Part shown: positions 22,020-28,422 of the stretch, piece after piece
How positions within the stretch are numbered: the first letter of the stretch is position 1
Layout of the letters: every line of letters begins with the position of its first letter
Source of the DNA: CAYLQD01 sp043819695
Lineage (GTDB): Bacteria; Planctomycetota; PUPC01
Direction: 5' to 3'
Assembly (NCBI GenBank): GCA_043819695.1
Contig: JBDREM010000060.1
Location: forward strand, 1-28,422
DNA: 28,422 bases
Notes under the pieces: model-generated
What the model was told of the DNA's origin: nothing
The model's database searches: none
What the model saw: only the letters and a program-made list of their open reading frames with translations
Program-made: the position numbers and the translations under genes

Positions 22020-23729
22020 TTGCCTGACGCCGACCTGATACTGCTCCACGCGCCAAGCGTCTATGACTTCCGCAAGAAGGCCATCCTGTACGGGCCCGTC
22101 AGCGACGTCGTGCCGTCGTCCCAGATCTTCGAGATGTACCCCATCGGCTTCCTGACACTGCTCGAGTACCTGCAAAGGCACGGATACTCCGTCCGGATCA
22201 TTAACGTCGCTCTCAGGATGCTCAAGAGCCGCCGGTTCGACGCCGAGAAGCTGATCAGGTCGCTGGAACCCGTGGCCTTCGGCCTGGATCTGCACTGGCT
22301 GGTTCACGCTCAGGGAAGCCTGGAACTGGCCGGCATCATCAAGAAGCACCACCCTGATATTCCGGTCATCTTCGGCGGGATCTCGGCCTCGTACTACCAT
22401 GAGGAGCTCATTCGCTATCCCCAGGTCGATCACGTGATCCGTGGCGACTCGGCCGAAGAGCCGCTGCGGCGGCTCATCTCGGCCATCAAGGAGAACGGGC
22501 CTCTCAAAGAAGTGCCCAACCTCACCTGGAAAGAAGGGGGGCGGGTCCGCATAAATGAATCCTCGCACGTGCCCGCGGAGATGGACGACGTGGTCTTCGA
22601 CTACCGGAAGGTCATGAGGTCCACCGCGCGGCATCTGGACTTCAGCGGCCACTTGCCCTTCAGAGGCTGGCTCCGGTACCCCATCGTGGCCGCGCTTTCG
22701 TGCCGCGGCTGCGTTCATAACTGCGTGACCTGCGGCGGCTCTGCTTCTGCGTACGAGAGAACCTGCGGCCGAAAGTCGCCCGCCTATCGCGGCCCCGAAC
22801 TGCTCGCCCGAGACATCGCCGTCGCCGCGCGACACATCCGGGCTCCCGTCATCGTGTTGGGGGACATCCTCCAGGCGGGCGAAGAATATGCGCGCCAGTT
22901 CCTCAAGGCGCTCCGGTCGGAACACGTGAGGAACCACGTCGCCCTCGAGTTCTTCTCGCCGCCCCCCAGGCAGGTGCTCGAGGCCGCGGCCGACGCCGTC
23001 CCCAACTTCAACATCCAGATATCGCCCGAATCACACGACGAGAAGATCCGACGGCGCTTCGGGCGGCCCTATGCCAACGCTTCCCTGGAGGGAATGCTGA
23101 AAGACGCTCGCCAGCTCGGCTGCAAACGGATCGACGTGTTCTTCATGATCGGGCTACCCGGGCAAACGCCGGGCTCGGTCGCGGACACCGTCGGCTATTG
23201 TGCGGAACTGCTGGAACGCCACGGGCCGGACGTGCACCCCTACATCTCACCCCTCGCCCCCTTCCTGGACCCCGGAAGCAGGGCCTTCGAGAACCCCGAG
23301 AAGCACGGCTACCGGCTGTTCTCGAAGAGCCTCGAAGACCACAGGCGGGCGTCGCTTTCGCCGAGCTGGAAATACACGCTCAACTACGAGACGGAATGGA
23401 TGACCCGCGACGAACTGGTGTCTTCCACTTATGACGCGGCCCTCGCGCTCAATCGATTGAAGGCGAAATACGGCCTGTTGCGCCGGAAGACGGCCAGACG
23501 GATTGAGAAAAGGATCGAAAGAGAGCAGCAGCTCATGCACGGGATCGACAAGATCTGCTCGACCGAAGACGAACCGACGCGAGAGAAAAGCATCGAGAAG
23601 CTCATGGGCCGGTTCGTTTGCGTCGGGCCCTCGACCATCTGTGACGAAGACGAGATGAAATGGCCGAAGAAGTTCTTCCCGTTCAACCCGCTCAGGCTCA
23701 TCCAGGGCGCCTTGACCGGCGGACAATGA
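22020..23729 (+). CDS. Radical SAM protein with N-terminal B12-binding-like domain
   Basis: A protein of 569 residues. The first about 170 residues resemble a cobalamin-binding Rossmann-type domain (LILLHAPSVYDF, IGFLTLLEYLQRHGYSVRIINV, PVIFGGISASYYHEEL), as in B12-dependent radical SAM proteins. The cluster motif is CVHNCVTC (Cys231, Cys235, Cys238), preceded by a further Cys228. Later segments include NIQISPESHDEKIRRRFGR and FFMIGLPGQTPGSVADTV. A basic C-terminal tail follows the catalytic domain. The start is TTG 22020, chosen because the conserved domain begins almost at once and no ATG is nearby; no strong ribosome site is seen. The substrate is unknown. It may belong to the uncharacterised Ta0216-like group, which I cannot confirm without a profile search. 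Confidence 0.85.
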   Translation: MPDADLILLHAPSVYDFRKKAILYGPVSDVVPSSQIFEMYPIGFLTLLEYLQRHGYSVRIINVALRMLKSRRFDAEKLIRSLEPVAFGLDLHWLVHAQGSLELAGIIKKHHPDIPVIFGGISASYYHEELIRYPQVDHVIRGDSAEEPLRRLISAIKENGPLKEVPNLTWKEGGRVRINESSHVPAEMDDVVFDYRKVMRSTARHLDFSGHLPFRGWLRYPIVAALSCRGCVHNCVTCGGSASAYERTCGRKSPAYRGPELLARDIAVAARHIRAPVIVLGDILQAGEEYARQFLKALRSEHVRNHVALEFFSPPPRQVLEAAADAVPNFNIQISPESHDEKIRRRFGRPYANASLEGMLKDARQLGCKRIDVFFMIGLPGQTPGSVADTVGYCAELLERHGPDVHPYISPLAPFLDPGSRAFENPEKHGYRLFSKSLEDHRRASLSPSWKYTLNYETEWMTRDELVSSTYDAALALNRLKAKYGLLRRKTARRIEKRIEREQQLMHGIDKICSTEDEPTREKSIEKLMGRFVCVGPSTICDEDEMKWPKKFFPFNPLRLIQGALTGGQ

Positions 23730-23763
23730 CGCCGCCTGTAGAGACGATGGGCCCAGTGCTCCC

Positions 23764-23782
23764 GCCGGTCATCAGAACCGGC
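23764..23782 (+). terminator. Possible terminator hairpin after radical SAM gene
   Basis: GCCGGT (23764-23769) and ACCGGC (23777-23782) form a 6-base stem with a 7-base loop, 35 bases after the stop. There is no T-run, so the evidence is weak. Confidence 0.3.
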
Positions 23783-23823
23783 AGCCCGCGGACAAGGCCG
23801 AGCGGAAAACGCAAGAAAAACCC

Positions 23824-23852
23824 TTCCCATGCTGCGGGCAGCAGAGTATAAT
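23824..23852 (+). promoter_or_regulatory. Candidate sigma70-type promoter before the selenocysteine locus
   Basis: A perfect -10 box TATAAT (23847-23852) lies 17 bases after TTCCCA (23824-23829), a four-of-six match to the -35 consensus. It stands in a 200-base intergenic region and would give a leader of about 70 bases before the small secreted-protein start at 23930. It may also drive tRNA-Sec, selA and selB downstream. Confidence 0.5.
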
Positions 23853-23929
23853 TAAGTATCCGGTTCGCGGTGCGCCTTGTTGCGCCGGTATCGTAGACCT
23901 TTGCTTCACCCAAGATAAGGGGCCTGAAG

Positions 23930-24013
23930 ATGATCAAGAAGAAGATCTGGCTGATGGCTGGTTTGGCGGCGGTGTTCTTTTTCGCAAGACCGTGGAAACT
24001 GGAAGCTGGATGA
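23930..24013 (+). other. Signal-peptide-coding segment ending at an in-frame TGA
   Basis: ATG 23930 has a well-spaced AAGGGG (23917-23922) and encodes a good signal peptide: MIKKK followed by a hydrophobic stretch (IWLMAGLAAVFFFA). After 27 codons a TGA (24011-24013) is met. The same frame then stays open to 24511, through 24068 where the hypothetical protein is called. A run of nine C bases (24021-24029) lies just after the TGA. The two parts very probably form one gene interrupted by a nonsense change, a recoding site or sequence error. Confidence 0.6.
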
Positions 24014-24067
24014 GGCACCGCCCCCCCCCGGCGCGTTCGCGTCAGTAAGCCAAAGGTCGAAAGCTTT

Positions 24068-24511
24068 GTGGTCTACAAGGAAGTGGATCACGCGGGGAAC
24101 ATCTCGGTGGGCATGACCCAAGACGAGGGATACAAAGCCCATTGCGAGGCATTGAAGAAATCGAATGTGTTGCACGCCAGGGCCTATATCGCGGCCGAGA
24201 AGGCGTGGGACGCCGAGACCGAGTACAAGGATCTGCCGTTTCCGTTGAAGCGCCCGGCGCGTGCGAAATGCATCCAGCTCAAAAGATCGAACAACGAATG
24301 GAGCGCCAAGGAATATCTGAACAAGCTGGAGGCTCTGCGGGCCAAACTCAAGGAAAGGCGCGAAAAAGAGCAGAACAGCCTTGCGCCCGCCGAACTCAGC
24401 GAAGCGGAGCGCAAGACGGCGGAACGCCGCGCGGCACTTCTGGAAAAGGCGACGACCCTGTTCAACGAGAAGTTGAAAGCGCTTTCAGAAGAGGCCGGCT
24501 GCGGCAGCTAA
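24068..24511 (+). CDS. Hypothetical charged coiled-coil protein (C-terminal part of an interrupted secreted protein)
   Basis: I do not recognise this 147-residue frame. It is rich in Lys, Glu, Arg and Ala, with a long predicted helical or coiled-coil region (about residues 77-143: KEYLNKLEALRAKLKERRE and later repeats) and two or three scattered Cys. The GTG 24068 start has no good ribosome site. The frame is open upstream without a stop to a TGA at 24011, and beyond it to a well-supported ATG with signal peptide at 23930. The real protein is therefore likely 193 residues and exported if the TGA is read through or is an error. The gene ends 131 bases before tRNA-Sec. A functional link to selenium metabolism is possible only by position. 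Confidence 0.55.
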   Translation: MVYKEVDHAGNISVGMTQDEGYKAHCEALKKSNVLHARAYIAAEKAWDAETEYKDLPFPLKRPARAKCIQLKRSNNEWSAKEYLNKLEALRAKLKERREKEQNSLAPAELSEAERKTAERRAALLEKATTLFNEKLKALSEEAGCGS

Positions 24512-24642
24512 AGACCCGCCGCTGGCCGTCGCACGTCAGGAGCTTGTGGGGGACGTGGGGCATATCTCCCAGCGGTGTACCTCGCGATTGGGCAATCCTT
24601 CCCCAGACCGGAAAGCGCAGAGCTCGTCCGGCCGCCTTCCAC

Positions 24643-24737
24643 AGAGAGGATGGAACTGGTGTTCCGGCTGGTCTTCAAAACCAGTAGCGGGCGGATAACA
24701 CCGTCCGTGGCAGGTTCGATTCCTGCCCTCTCTGCCA
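24643..24737 (+). tRNA. selC: tRNA-Sec (anticodon UCA)
   Basis: The gene folds into a selenocysteine tRNA. The anticodon TCA (24675-24677) sits in loop CTTCAAA between stems CTGGT (24668-24672) and ACCAG (24680-24684). The D stem GGAAC/GTTCC (24652-24656, 24661-24665), extendable to 6 pairs by a T-G pair, closes a 4-base loop TGGT, a tRNA-Sec hallmark. A long variable arm pairs CGGGCGG with CCGTCCG. The T arm is GCAGG/CCTGC (from 24711 and 24722-24726). Acceptor AGAGAGG (24643-24649) pairs with CCTCTCT (24727-24733), then G and encoded CCA (24735-24737). An eighth pair, C24642-G24734, is possible but would use the discriminator base. It lies 46 bases before selA. Confidence 0.95.
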
Positions 24738-24783
24738 GAAGTACCTGAGCGCGCGGTTCGCGCTCACTCACAGTTGTGGGAAC

Positions 24784-26199
24784 ATGGCAGAGAACAAAGA
24801 ACTCCGGAATCTGCCCAGCGTCAACGAAGTGCTCGAGCACCCTGATGTGGCGGAACTTGCCGGCCGACACGGTCGCGCCGTGGTGAAGCACGCCGCACAG
24901 CAGGCCATCGGGCGCGCGCGCACCGCGATCCTCGACGGCGGCGAAGCCCCGGACGACGACGACGTCGCAGCCGATGTGACCGCGCTCGTCGAGACCATCT
25001 GCGGCGAGTCGCTCAAGCCCGTGGTCAACGCGACTGGCGTGGTGCTGCATACCAACCTGGGCCGCGCCCCACTGGGCCGCGCGGTCGTCGACGACATAGT
25101 CCAGATCGCCAGCGGCTACTCCAATCTCGAATTCGACCTGGAAACGGGCCGCCGTGGAAACCGGCACAGCCACGCCCGCGAGATCCTCAAGTTCCTGACC
25201 GCAGCGGAAGACGCGCTCGTGGTCAACAACAATGCCGCCGCAATCATCCTCCTCCTCAGCACCCTCGCTCGTGACCGGGAGGTCGTCATATCTCGCGGAG
25301 AGCTGATCGAGATCGGCGGCTCCTTCCGCATTCCCGACATCATGGCCGCGGGCGGCGCCCGAATGGTCGAAGTCGGCACCACCAACCGAACGCGCCTTGC
25401 CGACTATGAGGCGGCCGTCAACGACGAGACGGCGATGCTCTTCAAGGCGCACAAGTCCAACTACTCGATCGCCGGTTTTACGGAAGAGGCCACCGTTCGC
25501 GAGCTGGCCGACCTGGCTCACGCGCGCGGCCTCCTCATGATCTACGATATCGGCTCCGGACTGCTCAGGGAACTGGCCGCCGTGACCCTGCCAGGCGAGC
25601 CCGACGTGCGCGGCGCCATAGCCGCCGGCGCCGACCTCGTCACGTTCAGTTGCGACAAGCTCCTGGGCGGGCCGCAGGCAGGCGTCGTCGCCGGCAAGCG
25701 TGAGCTCGTCTCGCGCCTCGCCAAAGCTCCCATGATGCGCGCGTTGCGTGTGGGAAAGCTCACACTCGCCGGCCTGGCCGGCGTGTGTCGGGCCTATCTG
25801 CGCGAAGAGGATCTTCCGGCGTCGAATCCGGCGCTCGCCATGCTCGCACGCAGCCAGGAGGACCTGAACCGCATCGCCTCGGAATTGCTCGATGAGTTGA
25901 AGCGGTGTGGCATCGCCGCGCGGCTCACGGACAGCGTCGGGCACAGCGGAGGAGGAAGCTCGCCCGGCGTCGAACTCAAGAGCATCGCCGTCGAGGTGCT
26001 GCCGCAGAGCCCGAAGAGCCGCCGGAAGCCGACCTTCGCCGAGCGCCTGTTCGCTGACCTCCTGCGCCGAGACCGGCCGATCCTGGGGGTGCTGCGCGAA
26101 GGCAGGATACTCTTCGACGTGCTCACCCTGTTCGAGCACGACATCCCCTACATCGCAAAGGCCATAGCCGAATCCGTCGCCGCGGGGGAACAGCCTTGA
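24784..26199 (+). CDS. selA: L-seryl-tRNA(Sec) selenium transferase SelA
   Basis: A 471-residue PLP enzyme that converts Ser-tRNA-Sec to Sec-tRNA-Sec using selenophosphate. Signature segments are NATGVVLHTNLGRAPLG, YSNLEFDLETGRRG, the VVNNNAAAIILLLSTLA stretch, SRGELIEIGGSFRIPDIM and TNRTRLADYE. The PLP lysine is Lys292 in SCDKLLGGPQAG. Length matches E. coli SelA (463). It starts at ATG 24784, 46 bases after tRNA-Sec; no strong ribosome site is visible. The last base triplet overlaps the selB start, so selA and selB form one operon. Confidence 0.97.
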   Translation: MAENKELRNLPSVNEVLEHPDVAELAGRHGRAVVKHAAQQAIGRARTAILDGGEAPDDDDVAADVTALVETICGESLKPVVNATGVVLHTNLGRAPLGRAVVDDIVQIASGYSNLEFDLETGRRGNRHSHAREILKFLTAAEDALVVNNNAAAIILLLSTLARDREVVISRGELIEIGGSFRIPDIMAAGGARMVEVGTTNRTRLADYEAAVNDETAMLFKAHKSNYSIAGFTEEATVRELADLAHARGLLMIYDIGSGLLRELAAVTLPGEPDVRGAIAAGADLVTFSCDKLLGGPQAGVVAGKRELVSRLAKAPMMRALRVGKLTLAGLAGVCRAYLREEDLPASNPALAMLARSQEDLNRIASELLDELKRCGIAARLTDSVGHSGGGSSPGVELKSIAVEVLPQSPKSRRKPTFAERLFADLLRRDRPILGVLREGRILFDVLTLFEHDIPYIAKAIAESVAAGEQP

Positions 26200-28142
26200 A
26201 GCATCTTATCATGGGCACGGCAGGCCACGTCGACCATGGCAAGACGGCTCTGATCAAGGCGCTGACCGGCATCGACTGCGACACGCACCGCGAGGAAAAG
26301 GCTCGCGGCATAACCATCAACCTCGGGTTCGCACACCTCGAGCTCCCGGGCGGCCTCGGGCTCGGCATCGTCGACGTGCCCGGCCACCGCGACTTCGTCC
26401 ACACAATGGTCGGCGGGGCAACGGGCATTGACCTCGCTCTGCTCGTCGTGGCCGCAGACAGCGGCGTCATGCCGCAGACGCTCGAACATCTCCAGATCAT
26501 GGACGTGCTCGGCATCAGGGACGGCCTCGTCGCACTCACCAAGATCGACCTCGCCGACCCCGACATCGTCAACATGGCCGAGACGGAGGCCCGGGAACTC
26601 ATCGATGGCACGTTCCTCCACGGCGCCGAAATCGTTCACGTCTCCGCCGTCACCGGAGAGGGGCTGGATCCTTTGAAGGACGCGATCGCCAGGGTCGCGT
26701 CCAAGCTCGAGGACCGCCCGGCCGGGCAGGTCTTCAGACTTTTTCCCGACCGAATATTCACCGTCAGCGGGTTCGGCACCGTGGTCACCGGCTCAGTACT
26801 CGGCGGCTCCCTCCACAAGGGCGACACCGCGTACCTCCTGCCCGGCGGCGCGAAGCTCCGCGTCCGCCGCCTCGAACGCCACGGCGCGGAGGTCGACCAA
26901 GTCGTTGCCGGCGACCGGGCGTCCATCAACCTGGTCGGCTTGGACCGTGAAGACTTCAGAAGAGGCATGGTGATCTCCGACCGCGTGCTTCGCAGTACGA
27001 CCATGGCCGACGCCGGCCTCCGGCTGTTCCAGCACGGCCGCACCTTCGGGCTCTGGACCCACGTCATCTGCCACCTCGGCACCTGCGAGCAGCCGGGAAG
27101 AGTCCACCTGATCGACCGCGACCGCCTCGCTGGCGGCGAGACCGGGCTGGTGCAGATACACCTCGCCGAGCCATGCGTGATGCAGTACGGCGACCGCTTC
27201 GTCATCCGAAGCACCTCGAACGACACCACGCTCGGCGGCGGGGAAATCATCGACCCCGGCCCACTCCATCACCGGCGCCGGACCTCCCGCGTCGTCGAGA
27301 GCATGACGAAGGTTGCCCAAGGCAAGCTGCCCGAGCTCGTCGCCTCCGAAGTCAAGAAGCACTTTCGCCCCATCAGCCACGGGGAGATCGCCGACATTCT
27401 CAACATCTCCCCCGACGAGGTGCGGGCCGTCGTGTCCGGCCGGCTCCCCGAGGACATCGTGCTCTACACGTCCGGCGACCAGCTCTATCTCGTGGTCAGG
27501 CGCGAGCACGACACCCTGCTCGAACAGATACTGAAAATCGTCGGCGGCCACCACCGCCGCAATCCTCTCGACGAAAAGGGCCGGACGACCGAGGACCTGA
27601 TGGGAACGTTGGGCATAGGCCGCGGGTCGTCCGCCGAGGCCACACTGAGACTCATGCTCGAGGAACTCGAAGCGGACCGGAAGCTGAAGCAGGTCGGTCA
27701 CACCTGGGCCCTGTTCGAGCACGAAGTCCATATCAGCCCCGAGCTCGAGCGGCGCATCACGCTTATCGGAAACTTCCTGCAAAACTGCAGAATGCAGACC
27801 CCGCTGATGTCCGAACTCCGCGCCACCGCAGCGCGCGAGGGCATCACCGACCGAGAGACCGACCACGTCCTGCGCCACCTCGTCCAAGAGCGCCAGGTCT
27901 ATTTCATTGACGGGGAGTACATCCACGCGTCGACCGTCGATCGCTGCCGGCAAATGCTCCTGCGTGCGCTCGCCACGCGCGGGAAAGGGATGACGGTCGC
28001 GCAGTTCCGCGATCTCGTCAGTGGCAACCGCAAGATCTGCCTGCTTCTCCTGGCTATCTACGACGCCGAAGGATTCACCGAGCGCGTTGGCGACCTCCGC
28101 GTGCTGACCGAGAAAGGAACTGCCGCCATCGGAACCCGGTAG
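26196..28142 (+). CDS. selB: Selenocysteine-specific elongation factor SelB
   Basis: A 648-residue SelB, the EF-Tu-like GTPase that delivers Sec-tRNA-Sec to UGA codons with a SECIS hairpin. GTPase motifs are GHVDHGKT (residues 10-17), DVPGHRDFVHTM and LTKIDLAD. EF-Tu-like beta-barrel domains follow (FTVSGFGTVVTGSVLGG, GDRASINLVGLDREDFRRGMV). The C-terminal third contains winged-helix repeats for SECIS binding. The start is TTG 26196, overlapping the selA stop by four bases (TTGA); MKHLIMGTAGHVDHGK begins at once, so the start is secure. It is slightly longer than E. coli SelB (614). Confidence 0.96.
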   Translation: MKHLIMGTAGHVDHGKTALIKALTGIDCDTHREEKARGITINLGFAHLELPGGLGLGIVDVPGHRDFVHTMVGGATGIDLALLVVAADSGVMPQTLEHLQIMDVLGIRDGLVALTKIDLADPDIVNMAETEARELIDGTFLHGAEIVHVSAVTGEGLDPLKDAIARVASKLEDRPAGQVFRLFPDRIFTVSGFGTVVTGSVLGGSLHKGDTAYLLPGGAKLRVRRLERHGAEVDQVVAGDRASINLVGLDREDFRRGMVISDRVLRSTTMADAGLRLFQHGRTFGLWTHVICHLGTCEQPGRVHLIDRDRLAGGETGLVQIHLAEPCVMQYGDRFVIRSTSNDTTLGGGEIIDPGPLHHRRRTSRVVESMTKVAQGKLPELVASEVKKHFRPISHGEIADILNISPDEVRAVVSGRLPEDIVLYTSGDQLYLVVRREHDTLLEQILKIVGGHHRRNPLDEKGRTTEDLMGTLGIGRGSSAEATLRLMLEELEADRKLKQVGHTWALFEHEVHISPELERRITLIGNFLQNCRMQTPLMSELRATAAREGITDRETDHVLRHLVQERQVYFIDGEYIHASTVDRCRQMLLRALATRGKGMTVAQFRDLVSGNRKICLLLLAIYDAEGFTERVGDLRVLTEKGTAAIGTR

Positions 28143-28422
28143 CCGTTCCGCCCGACCCCGCGGGCCGACAGAAATCGAGACTCCTCAATTGTTGTTGAGC
28201 AAAGCGACGAGCACGGGAACGACGGACACCGGCGTCTACATCGTCGAGAGGGCTTCAGATCGCCGCGGCGACCATGCGGTTGCCCCTCATCATCTGTGCC
28301 GCCGGTCGGCGGCGCAGCGATTTCGAGGGGCGGTCGCCACCACCGCTGCACGCCACACCTTTCATGTGCAAGCACTTGTGACGGCACCCTCACAGGAATC
28401 ATAGCTTACCTGCTCCACTATA
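28143..28422. other. Gene-free 3' end with GC hairpin
   Basis: No credible gene is seen in these 280 bases on either strand; short open frames lack ribosome sites and recognisable domains. A strong hairpin is formed by TGTGCCGCC (28295-28303) and GGCGGCGCA (28308-28316) with loop GGTC. It could end the selAB transcript, but it has no T-run and lies 150 bases from the selB stop. Confidence 0.5.

Noticed and set aside
28058..28402. Minus-strand open frame over the selB end and the window tail
   Set aside because: Arg/Ser/Pro-rich shadow-like product, overlaps selB, no recognisable motif or start signal.

Overview
The window is a GC-rich bacterial segment from a strict-anaerobe-type energy metabolism region. 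Nothing in it fixes the species. Supporting a Gram-negative, menaquinone-using, selenocysteine-decoding bacterium are: a Tat-exported formate dehydrogenase with an in-frame UGA, two lipoprotein redox proteins, a MenA-like prenyltransferase with a polyprenyl diphosphate synthase, and tRNA-Sec with selA and selB. The intergenic repeats resemble those I associate with uncultured Planctomycetota-like genomes, but that is only an impression.

Region 1 (about 2-15346, all on +) is one tightly packed operon. It holds a 5'-truncated HdrA, MvhD, an FdhB/FlxC-like iron-sulfur protein, HdrC, an FrhB-like flavoprotein, a 999-residue double-flavin HdrA, a second MvhD, a second FdhB/FlxC-like protein, an AsrA/FlxB-like protein, an AsrB/FlxA-like NAD(P)H/FAD protein, then a selenocysteine formate dehydrogenase (FdnG type), an FdnH-like ferredoxin subunit and an NrfD-type membrane subunit. 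Most junctions overlap or lie within about 20 bases. The simplest reading is a heterodisulfide-reductase-like, potentially flavin-bifurcating electron hub co-expressed with a membrane formate:quinone module. No HdrB-type (CCG-domain) subunit is present in the window, so the terminal partner of the Hdr part is not evident.

Region 2 (15353-16572, on -) encodes two lipoproteins, a peroxiredoxin and a TlpA/ResA-like thioredoxin, convergent with the operon. Region 3 (16804-19618, +) is a three-gene overlapping operon of fdhE, a MenA/UbiA prenyltransferase and a trans-polyprenyl diphosphate synthase, tying formate dehydrogenase maturation to quinone synthesis.

Region 4 (19619-23929) is a looser accessory stretch. 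It has a radical SAM protein, about 590 bases of noncoding sequence rich in inverted and direct repeats, an MntA/HepT-type toxin-antitoxin pair, and a cobalamin-binding-type radical SAM protein.

Region 5 (about 23824-28142, +) is the selenocysteine locus. A promoter precedes a small secreted-protein gene interrupted by an in-frame TGA, followed by tRNA-Sec(UCA), selA and selB. These supply decoding for the UGA in the formate dehydrogenase gene; selD is not in the window. The last 280 bases hold no convincing gene.
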